Positions 1 through 5,438 of a stretch of 14,828 bases of DNA are shown here, one piece after another; the first letter of the stretch is position 1; each line of letters opens with the position of its first letter. The notes under the pieces are model-generated. The model was given only the letters and a program-made list of their open reading frames with translations. It made no database searches and had not been told where the DNA came from. A program made the translations under genes and the position numbers. Source of the DNA: Syntrophobacterales bacterium (GTDB lineage: Bacteria > Desulfobacterota > Syntrophobacteria > BM002); assembly GCA_030601545.1 (NCBI GenBank), contig JAUVTM010000020.1, positions 1 to 14,828 of the forward strand. Direction: 5' to 3'.

Positions 1-250
1 TGTTGATCTCATCAGTTGTGATACCAGGTTTGATCTGTGTTTCCACCAAATCAAGTGTCTTAAGGACTAAACGACCAGCCCGTTTTATGCTGTTAATCTC
101 TCCTTTTTCTTTGAGTCTAATATTGTATTTCTGGGCGTACATTTTTTTGACGCTTTGATGCTGGATCTTACTCTTCCCCAAGCAACATTTCTTGTATTTC
201 AGTCCACTTCCACAAGGACAAGGATCATTTCTTCCCATTTCCTTCGCCAT
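1..250 (-). CDS. map: Type I methionine aminopeptidase with N-terminal SEC-C zinc motif (partial, runs off left edge)
   Basis: This is the first 83 codons of a minus-strand gene whose 3' part lies outside the window. The N-terminus (residues 6-26) carries a SEC-C motif of the form RNDPCPCGSGLKYKKCC, a small Cys-rich zinc-binding tag also found at the SecA C-terminus. Residues from about 40 match the start of type I methionine aminopeptidases: EINSIKRAGRLV, then the conserved KPGITTDEIN. Methionine aminopeptidase removes the initiator methionine from nascent proteins in the cytosol, and SEC-C-tagged forms are known in several bacterial phyla. The tag may aid binding to ribosomes or protein partners, but that is inference. 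The start ATG (248-250) follows an AGAGGAA Shine-Dalgarno site. The metal-binding catalytic residues lie in the missing part, so activity cannot be judged. The gene is divergent from the FHA gene. Confidence 0.9.
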   Translation of the reverse strand, partial: MAKEMGRNDPCPCGSGLKYKKCCLGKSKIQHQSVKKMYAQKYNIRLKEKGEINSIKRAGRLVLKTLDLVETQIKPGITTDEIN

Positions 251-277
251 AGATTCCTCTGGTGTGCTATAGCGCAA

Positions 278-318
278 GCCTAGCGATTTTAGCCGGTGTG
301 GGTTTGCAACGTTAGGGT
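278..318 (+). repeat. Solo copy of the right end of the terminal-inverted-repeat element
   Basis: The 25 bp at 294-318 (core TTGCAACGTTAGGGT) match the right end of the element at 3901-3925 in 23 of 25 positions. The similarity extends inward through an AGCGATTTT-A-CCGG block in both copies. No partner left end is visible nearby, so this looks like a decayed or truncated copy. It sits 28 bp upstream of the map start codon and could carry part of that gene's 5' leader. Confidence 0.65.
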
Positions 319-481
319 TTATATTGGCTGCTCACTACAGGAAATCGTGGCTACCAGGTCATAATCCAATTCGTCATATCTCTCCAAAGGCCGTGCCAAA
401 TATAGCATGAATAATTCTGATCTTACAAAGAAAACGCTTCACATTGGAGAATACTTTGTGGTCTTTGCACCCTCTGTAAGA

Positions 482-542
482 GGGACGTTCATGCGATTAT
501 GCGTTTCTTGCGAAAAGAAACGCATAATCGCATGAACGTCCC
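482..542. repeat. Perfect 61-bp palindrome (28-bp arms, 5-nt loop)
   Basis: Arms 482-509 and 515-542 are exact reverse complements, beginning GGGACGTTCATGCG and ending CGCATGAACGTCCC. The loop is GCGAA. An alternative small hairpin (470-484) shares the first GGG of the left arm, so the two could be mutually exclusive in RNA. Perfect symmetry without decay suggests a recent insertion or active maintenance. The GGGACGTTC ends and the flanking GGTGTCCCC resemble palindromes associated with REP/IS200-like Y1 transposases; this is recollection, not a database match. It is not a typical terminator because no T-run follows. Confidence 0.85.
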
Positions 543-560
543 CGGTGTCCCCTCCAAAAT

Positions 561-579
561 TTGGCAAGAAATATGCATA
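561..579 (+). promoter_or_regulatory. Candidate sigma-54 (-24/-12) promoter upstream of the FHA gene
   Basis: The motif TTGGCA-N7-TGCAT has GG at 563-564 and GC at 575-576, exactly 10 bases apart as sigma-54 RNA polymerase requires. The -24 half is good (TTGGCA). The -12 half is ATGCA rather than TTGCA, so it is one base off consensus. It would give a leader of about 100 nt before the ATG at 690. No activator binding site was identified. Single short-motif matches of this kind occur by chance, so confidence is limited. Confidence 0.33.
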
Positions 580-689
580 AGTTCTTTAATCCTGAAAGAA
601 AACACAAGCCTGGCATTCGGTATAGAGTGGATAGCCGCCTGCAGCAGGCCAAAGCCATACCTTTGCAGCAGCCATATAGGACCGTGTCC

Positions 690-1907
690 ATGAAGCAGTG
701 CTACCTGGCCTTTGAAATAGGATCCATGCAGAAGACCATCTATCCGTTGTTGGGACCAACCACCATTGGCCGGGCTGCTGACAATACTATCACCCTGCCA
801 GATCCTACGACTTCGCGCAATCATGCCAGATTAGTCATCGCCGATGGGAAATGGGCGGTGGAGGATTTGGGAAGCGCCAATGGCATCATTTTCGGCGGGC
901 AACGTGTAGAAAGAGTGATTCTCAGCTCCGGAGATATCTTCGAAATCGGGGGAGTCAGTTTTCGCTACATAGAGAAGGAAATCTCAGGAAAAAGTAAGCA
1001 ACTGTTTGAGACCGTACAGATCCTGGCAACCGAAGGCGACGACTTGGATTTCCAAGTTGCTGAAGAAAAAAAGGAAGAAACAGCAGAACAGAGCATACCT
1101 TGGTCTCAACGACTTCAGGATGCAGTGGCTGCAATTCCTTTCTTCTCACCTTTGGATGGCGATGCGAGGAAGAAACTCGCCGATGCTGCGACCCTCCACG
1201 TATTCAATGCTGGGGAGGTGATCATCCGTGAAGAAGATCCGGGACGATCGATCTACGTTATATTGGATGGCAAGATTCGGGTGTTCACGAGAGATCATCA
1301 CGGTGAAGAACTGGAGCTTGCTGTCTTAGGGGCAAGCCAGTTTTTTGGTGAAATGTCCTTCCTAACCGGCAAACCGCGATCGGGTTCGGTGGCGGCCGTG
1401 GATACAAGTGTCATTGTCGAACTCAGTTATACCAGCATGAGAAAGGTGGTCAAGGAACATCCTACCGTCAAGAAGGTATTGGTGGAGTACTATCAAGAGC
1501 GGTCGGGGAATACCACCAAGAAACGTGCCGAAAAGGGAATGGAAGAAGGTAAGCGTGACCCTCGCCAGAAAGACCGAGTACCAGTGAAGCTCGTGGTCTT
1601 ACCCCAAACTACGCCCACAGGCGAGGCAAAAGCCAGTTCCTGGACCGGTGTTTCTGTGGACGTTGCCGAGTCAGGTATTGTGGTCAGAGTGTCTGGAGCA
1701 TCGCCGCAGACATTCCTCGTCCAGGGAGAAGTCAGGTTGGAAATTGATCTTCCGGAACCCTGGGGAGAGATTCGCACTCTGGGAACTATCCGCCGAGTCA
1801 AGTCTGCCCAAACGGAAGTGGAAATGACGATGGTGGGGATCGAGTATGCTGGCATGGCGGAAGCGGATGCAAAAAAACTCAAAGACTACCTATCTGGCGG
1901 GGACTAG
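690..1907 (+). CDS. FHA - cyclic-nucleotide-binding - PilZ three-domain signalling protein
   Basis: This 405-aa soluble protein has three ligand-sensing domains. Residues 17-95 are an FHA domain with the phosphothreonine-binding residues intact (G27-R28, S42-R43-x-H45, N64-G65). Residues about 143-262 are a Crp-type cyclic nucleotide-binding domain whose phosphate-binding cassette is complete (F219-G220-E221, L225, P229-R230-S231). Residues about 288-400 are a PilZ domain with R292-xxx-R296 and D324-x-A326-xx-G329, a near-canonical c-di-GMP site with Ala for the usual Ser. There is no DNA-binding or catalytic domain, so it probably acts by protein-protein contact. The reading frame stays open back to 561, but the ATG at 690 is preferred: the FHA fold begins there, AGGA lies 8 nt upstream, and the extra 43 residues look non-coding. 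A diguanylate cyclase gene starts 65 bp downstream, fitting a c-di-GMP source and effector pair. The exact partner and output are unknown. Confidence 0.9.
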   Translation: MKQCYLAFEIGSMQKTIYPLLGPTTIGRAADNTITLPDPTTSRNHARLVIADGKWAVEDLGSANGIIFGGQRVERVILSSGDIFEIGGVSFRYIEKEISGKSKQLFETVQILATEGDDLDFQVAEEKKEETAEQSIPWSQRLQDAVAAIPFFSPLDGDARKKLADAATLHVFNAGEVIIREEDPGRSIYVILDGKIRVFTRDHHGEELELAVLGASQFFGEMSFLTGKPRSGSVAAVDTSVIVELSYTSMRKVVKEHPTVKKVLVEYYQERSGNTTKKRAEKGMEEGKRDPRQKDRVPVKLVVLPQTTPTGEAKASSWTGVSVDVAESGIVVRVSGASPQTFLVQGEVRLEIDLPEPWGEIRTLGTIRRVKSAQTEVEMTMVGIEYAGMAEADAKKLKDYLSGGD

Positions 1908-1955
1908 CTCGAATGTTTCATGAATTGCCGTTGGACTGAAACTGGGAATACCCTT

Positions 1956-1965
1956 GAGGGGGGGG
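1956..1965 (+). promoter_or_regulatory. G-rich Shine-Dalgarno site fixing a TTG start
   Basis: A GAGG followed by a run of Gs lies 7 nt before TTG at 1973. No ATG is available near the predicted N-terminus before the first membrane segment, so this strong site makes TTG the most likely start of the diguanylate cyclase gene. Confidence 0.7.
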
Positions 1966-1972
1966 ATATCTT

Positions 1973-3709
1973 TTGGCTGCCGAAAAACAGGATAAAAAAC
2001 CATTCCTCCAGGTTTCTCGCCTGAATAGCATTAAGACGAGGATCATTGTGTTCGCCCTTCTCGCCACCATTATCCCCTCGGTGAGCATGGGCTGGCTTTC
2101 CTATGTCCAGAACAGAAAATTTTTGAACGAAAAGATCAAGCAGGAATTGAGAATTGTTACCTCTCAAGCTTCCCGAGAGCTTGATCTGTGGCTCAAAGAT
2201 CGACTATACGATGTACGCGTTTTTTCCAGCTCATACGTTGTCTTAGAGAATCTTGACAAGATTGTGGGCCAGGGCGGTGCGCACGTAGAAAACGTTGTGG
2301 CCCTCCGCCGCTTAAAGGATTACCTGCGGTCTGTGCGGGAAAAAATCGTCGACTACCAAGAACTGATGCTTCTGGATCTGGAGGGGCAGATAGTAGCCAC
2401 CAGCTCAAAGCTGACCACCAGCGTGAAATTGCCGGATAAATGGCTGCCGCGAGCGCAAGCAAACAAGCATGCTATAGGAAAACCCCATTGGGATGAGACT
2501 TTGCAAGCGGGCGTTGTGGTGATTACGCAGCCCATCCGGACCGCCAACGAGCGTTTATTGGGCGTTCTTACTGCCAAGATCAACTTTCGAACTATCAGCA
2601 AAAGCTTGAAAAACTACGCCCAAGGCGAGATAGGAGAGCTCTATTTGGTCACAGAGGAAGGGATTTTGCTCGTCAGTTCCCGGCCCATTTCGGCAAAGTT
2701 CATGGAAACAAAACTGGTGGGAAGTACAACGCGAAAACTCTTTTTTGGAGAAGGAGATCCTCAGAGATATTATGGCTACCATGGCGAGCCGGTGGTGGGC
2801 GCCCTCAACAGAATGTCAGAGCTGGATTGGGGGGTTGTGGCTGAAAAGGAAAGAGCAAAAGCATATGCCCAGATCGTCCGGCTTCGGAATGTAACCTTAG
2901 TACTGGTAGTGGGCCTGCTGCTCTTCATTGGCCTTGGAGCCTATCTCCTCGGCCTCACTCTTGTCCGTCCCCTAGACCGTCTCACCGGGGGTGCTTCTAA
3001 GGTGGCCGCGGGCGATTTGGAGGTGGATCTTCCCGTTCTCAGTCGCAGTGAGGTGGGGTACCTTACTGAGGTCTTCAACGACATGGTAGCACGGTTGCGT
3101 CAGGGCCGAGAAGAACTTGCTGCCATCAACAAGACTCTCCGCAAGAAAAACAAGGAACTCCACGAGCTCTCCATAACCGATAGTCTGACTGGACTGTATA
3201 ATCGCAAACACTTGATGGAGACTCTGGACAATGAGGTGGCCCGCTCCAAGCGGCACAAACACGATTTTGCCGTGCTGGTCATCGATATCGATGATTTCAA
3301 GGAATACAACGACACCTATGGTCATCTGGCGGGTGACGAAGTACTCAGCAGGCTGGCTACAGTTTTCAAGGAATCTGTCCGCAGCTGTGATTATGTTGCG
3401 CGCTATGGTGGAGAAGAATTCATACTAGTATTGCCGGAGATTGGTCCTGAAGATGGAGTTAAGGCCGCGGAGCGGATTCGCAAAAAGGTGGTCAAGGAAA
3501 ATTTTGCTGATGATGGTGAAACAATACAGGTTACGGTGAGTGTGGGCGTTGCCTCATATCCCCAGGATGGTGACGAACCTCAGTCCATCATTAGACATGC
3601 TGATACTGCTCTCTACAAAGCCAAGGAGAGTGGACGCAACCGGGTGGTTCTCGCTGGTAAAACTCCGAAGAAAAAAAGCAAAAGTCGAAGTCAAAAGGTA
3701 AAGTTGTGA
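1973..3709 (+). CDS. Membrane-bound diguanylate cyclase (Cache - HAMP - GGDEF)
   Basis: This 578-aa protein should make c-di-GMP from two GTP at the inner membrane. Transmembrane helices at about 22-45 and 308-331 enclose a periplasmic sensor of about 260 residues with double-Cache character (strand patterns around LMLLDLEGQIV and ELYLVTEEGILL). A HAMP linker (about 332-385) and a short coiled coil lead to a GGDEF domain (401-563). The active site reads GGEEF (479-483), which is catalytically competent. The inhibitory I-site R470-S-C-D473 sits five residues upstream, so product feedback inhibition is expected. The C-terminus is a Lys/Ser-rich tail of about 15 residues. Translation likely starts at TTG. 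The gene follows the FHA-cNMP-PilZ gene in the same direction, 65 bp after its stop, and the two may be co-transcribed. The ligand of the Cache domain cannot be told from the sequence. Confidence 0.93.
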   Translation: MAAEKQDKKPFLQVSRLNSIKTRIIVFALLATIIPSVSMGWLSYVQNRKFLNEKIKQELRIVTSQASRELDLWLKDRLYDVRVFSSSYVVLENLDKIVGQGGAHVENVVALRRLKDYLRSVREKIVDYQELMLLDLEGQIVATSSKLTTSVKLPDKWLPRAQANKHAIGKPHWDETLQAGVVVITQPIRTANERLLGVLTAKINFRTISKSLKNYAQGEIGELYLVTEEGILLVSSRPISAKFMETKLVGSTTRKLFFGEGDPQRYYGYHGEPVVGALNRMSELDWGVVAEKERAKAYAQIVRLRNVTLVLVVGLLLFIGLGAYLLGLTLVRPLDRLTGGASKVAAGDLEVDLPVLSRSEVGYLTEVFNDMVARLRQGREELAAINKTLRKKNKELHELSITDSLTGLYNRKHLMETLDNEVARSKRHKHDFAVLVIDIDDFKEYNDTYGHLAGDEVLSRLATVFKESVRSCDYVARYGGEEFILVLPEIGPEDGVKAAERIRKKVVKENFADDGETIQVTVSVGVASYPQDGDEPQSIIRHADTALYKAKESGRNRVVLAGKTPKKKSKSRSQKVKL

Positions 3710-3727
3710 CTCCTGGCAGTTGAATAA

Positions 3728-3925
3728 ACCCTAACGTTGTATACCCACGCCGAGGAAAAACGCGTCAGAGTGTGCCAAATGTGGGCGCGCGCAGGCTGGG
3801 ACAGGATGAACAGTACTTGACCGTACGTGAGATCCTGTCCGAGGCGAGCACGCTCGTCCCGCCACGGGCGGGACTATCACGCGAGCGCAGCGATTTTTAC
3901 CGGTTTGGGTATGCAACGTTAGGGT
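3728..3925. mobile_element. MITE-like 198-bp element with 25-bp terminal inverted repeats
   Basis: The left end (3728-3752, ACCCTAACGTTG...CCG) and right end (3901-3925, CGG...CAACGTTAGGGT) are inverted repeats matching at 22 of 25 positions. The interior has no gene but folds strongly. GGACAGGAT at 3799-3807 pairs with ATCCTGTCC at 3832-3840. GTCCCGCC at 3856-3863 pairs with GGCGGGAC at 3867-3874 across an ACG loop. CGAGC and GCTCG form a further small stem. A solo end lies at 278-318 and a degenerate end at 3934-3952. No clear target-site duplication is visible. The element begins 18 bp after the cyclase stop codon and ends 26 bp from the stop of the next gene, so it could also act as a transcript end. 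A nonautonomous element mobilised in trans fits; a REP-like structural repeat is the alternative. Confidence 0.65.
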
Positions 3926-3933
3926 AGACCCTT

Positions 3934-3952
3934 GGGTCTGCAACATTGGGAT
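3934..3952 (+). repeat. Degenerate tandem copy of the element end
   Basis: GGGTCTGCAACATTGGGAT matches the element end at 3907-3925 in 15 of 19 positions, offset by 27 bp. Its GGGTCT also pairs with AGACCC at 3926-3931 to give a 6-bp stem with a TT loop. It touches the stop codon of the lipoprotein gene (3952-3954). Confidence 0.45.
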
Positions 3953-4743
3953 CAACGACCACCTACCAGAGTCTGGAAGACCCAGCCATTGGTACCATCC
4001 TCGCTGGTCACCCGCACCCACTGGCCCTTATATGAATAGCCAATGAGCGGAGTTCCTTTCTCCAAGGTGGTGATGACATTGCTCTCGAGATCGGGTTGCT
4101 TCCTGAGGTTACTGGTTCTCACCACCTGAAGCGGCAGCGGCAGGGCAAAAAATACCTCCCCCTTTATGGGTGGTAACCGCTTAATGGGTGCTGCCTTTTC
4201 TCGGCCCGAAAGTCGTATCTGGCCGGTCCTGATGTGACCCTTGGCCTGAGTGGTGAGGTAAACGGCGCCCCCGTAGTTCTCTTTTTTGAACTCCTGAGCA
4301 CTCATCTTCAATAGCTCTTGGGCCTTGATAAGTTCCGGATTTCGCGTCTGACCCGCCAACTGAGCTTTCAAGGCCTTTACGGCAATTTCAGCCTCCGCCA
4401 TTTCTGAGGCAGCCTCTGCCTTGCTTTCTAAACTGCGAAGCTTGGCTTTAGCCCTGACCACTTCCTGAATGGCCTCGTCCAGCATTTCCTGCTGTGCGTT
4501 CAAGCCCTCCTCGAGTTGCTTGATTTGCGCATCCCGCTCCAGCAATCGCAACTGAAGTTTCGCCATGTTGTCTTCAAGTGTTTCTAGGGAGGCTTCACGT
4601 TTTGCCAGGGTCTGCTGCAACTTCTTGACATCGTCAGATTTCTTCGATGGTAAATTAGCGCACGCTGGGATGAAACAGAATGAGACAGCCAGCAGCAGCC
4701 CCAGATATTGCCGTGAATTTACACTGCCGAGTGAAGAGATCAT
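3952..4743 (-). CDS. Coiled-coil lipoprotein with C-terminal SH3b domain
   Basis: This 263-aa protein has a lipoprotein signal: a hydrophobic stretch (residues 13-24) and lipobox I-P-A-C with the lipidated cysteine at C28. Residues about 35-135 are a charged heptad-rich coiled coil (many Leu/Glu/Lys/Gln). After a linker comes a bacterial SH3 (SH3b) domain at about 205-262, recognisable by TSNLRKQPDLES, WVRV and NGWV. SH3b domains commonly bind peptidoglycan peptides, so an envelope-tethered structural or cell-wall role is likely. A Pro-rich segment (186-204) separates the parts. The ATG at 4743 has GGGAG nine nucleotides upstream. The gene is divergent from the AbrB-like regulator. No specific named family is recognised. 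Confidence 0.85.
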   Translation of the reverse strand: MISSLGSVNSRQYLGLLLAVSFCFIPACANLPSKKSDDVKKLQQTLAKREASLETLEDNMAKLQLRLLERDAQIKQLEEGLNAQQEMLDEAIQEVVRAKAKLRSLESKAEAASEMAEAEIAVKALKAQLAGQTRNPELIKAQELLKMSAQEFKKENYGGAVYLTTQAKGHIRTGQIRLSGREKAAPIKRLPPIKGEVFFALPLPLQVVRTSNLRKQPDLESNVITTLEKGTPLIGYSYKGQWVRVTSEDGTNGWVFQTLVGGR

Positions 4744-4882
4744 ATCCTTATTCTCCCTGTATGGGCTGTTGGTGACACTATCAAGACAGAGGGAAATTAT
4801 TCATGATACCACATGGATTTGATATTACTGGGCAACCATAGCAAATTTTGCGGTAACAAGAAAGACTCAGTATTTTCCAGCA

Positions 4883-4910
4883 TTGACATCACCTCAAATA
4901 CCGGTACAAT
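4883..4910 (+). promoter_or_regulatory. Near-consensus sigma-70 promoter for the AbrB-like gene
   Basis: TTGACA (4883-4888) and TACAAT (4905-4910) are separated by 16 bp. The -35 is perfect and the -10 is one base off TATAAT. Transcription would start near 4917, about 88 nt before the ATG at 5005. Its position inside the longer open frame that begins at 4813 argues against that longer start. Confidence 0.65.
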
Positions 4911-4991
4911 AGATACAGTAAACGAGAGCGGGCGACACACCTACCTTCCAAACCTATTTTTCAGCATTACTGCTAAGGCGTCTTTATTTGC

Positions 4992-4996
4992 GGAGG
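4992..4996 (+). promoter_or_regulatory. Shine-Dalgarno GGAGG deciding the 5005 start
   Basis: GGAGG lies 8 nt before ATG at 5005, far better than anything before 4813. It fixes the start of the 118-aa protein. Confidence 0.75.
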
Positions 4997-5004
4997 AGAT
5001 ATTT

Positions 5005-5361
5005 ATGGCCGCTGGTAGCAGCCCTCCTGTGGACCCCAAGACGGTGGCACGGGAGGTACAGAAAGGGAAGTCACTGGAAGAAATCCAACGAATCTTCGGG
5101 ATCGAGATGAAAAGCCAGGTACAGGACCTGTATGTGCGAGGCCTCCGACAGCTTGGTGAAATTCCACAGTTCGAGCTGCCAAAGGCAAAGAATAGGTCAG
5201 CGGCCAAAGTTGTTGATATGGGCTATAGAAGAAGTATTGGCCAAAGTGGCAGCATCACCTTGACCCGCTCACTTCTCTTGGAGAAACTCGGCTTCCAAGA
5301 GGGTGATGTTTTTCAGATTCTCAGACAAGGCGATGATCTGATACTTCGGAAGGTCGACTAG
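5005..5361 (+). CDS. Small putative transcriptional regulator with AbrB/SpoVT-like C-terminal domain
   Basis: This is a 118-aa cytosolic protein. Residues 78-117 have the pattern of an AbrB/MazE swapped-hairpin DNA-binding domain: GSITLTRSLLLEKLGFQEGD, then a beta strand and DDLILRKV. Residues about 21-48 (SLEEIQRIFGIEMKSQVQDL) look helical and may form a helix-turn-helix-like unit, with a Pro/Lys linker between. AbrB-type proteins bind DNA as dimers, often as transition-state or antitoxin regulators. No toxin partner is adjacent, so an antitoxin role is not supported. The gene has its own promoter and a long leader, and is divergent from the SH3b lipoprotein gene. The frame is open to 4813, but the promoter and ribosome site support 5005. 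Confidence 0.72.
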   Translation: MAAGSSPPVDPKTVAREVQKGKSLEEIQRIFGIEMKSQVQDLYVRGLRQLGEIPQFELPKAKNRSAAKVVDMGYRRSIGQSGSITLTRSLLLEKLGFQEGDVFQILRQGDDLILRKVD

Positions 5362-5365
5362 GAGG

Positions 5366-5435
5366 TTTCAGTGTTCAGGTTTCAGGTTTTATCCTTAATT
5401 TTTCTTTTTACTGACACCTGACACCTGACACCTGG
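5366..5435. repeat. Heptamer-repeat inverted arms between convergent genes
   Basis: The right arm holds three exact copies of CTGACAC (5411-5431) followed by CTGG. The left arm holds the degenerate complementary series TTTCAGT, GTTCAGG, TTTCAGG (5366-5386). The arms can pair with one or two mismatches over about 15 bp around an A/T-rich loop containing TTTTTCTTTTTA. Placed between the ends of the 5005 gene and the convergent acyl-CoA synthetase gene, it may act as a bidirectional terminator. Confidence 0.7.
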
Positions 5436-5438
5436 TAC

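Larger units (their letters stand above)
251..689. other. 439-bp spacer between map and the FHA gene, rich in repeats
   Basis: No convincing gene lies here. It holds a solo end of the inverted-repeat element (278-318), a small hairpin with CCCTCT and AGAGGG arms (470-484), a perfect 28-bp-arm palindrome (482-542) and a sigma-54-like motif (563-576). Open frames here, including the 5' extension of the FHA frame back to 561, are explained by the symmetric palindrome or by absence of stops and lack ribosome-binding sites. Confidence 0.7.

Noticed and set aside
561..689. N-terminal extension of the FHA protein by 43 residues
   Set aside because: The extension starts at a TTG without a ribosome site, overlaps the sigma-54-like motif, and its residues do not belong to the FHA fold, which begins right after the ATG at 690.
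489..824. Open reading frame of 111 codons on the minus strand across the palindrome
   Set aside because: It lies opposite the FHA coding sequence and includes one arm of the palindrome. It has no ribosome site and no recognisable protein pattern.
3728..3925. Small protein gene inside the inverted-repeat element
   Set aside because: The interior is dominated by hairpins, and no open frame with a ribosome site and protein-like composition is present.
4813..5004. Longer start for the AbrB-like protein
   Set aside because: The extra 64 residues contain the sigma-70 promoter, have no ribosome site and are not protein-like. GGAGG before 5005 decides the start.
5411..5435. Possible CRISPR-like repeat array
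   Set aside because: The units are 7 nt long and directly adjacent without spacers, and no cas gene is in the window.
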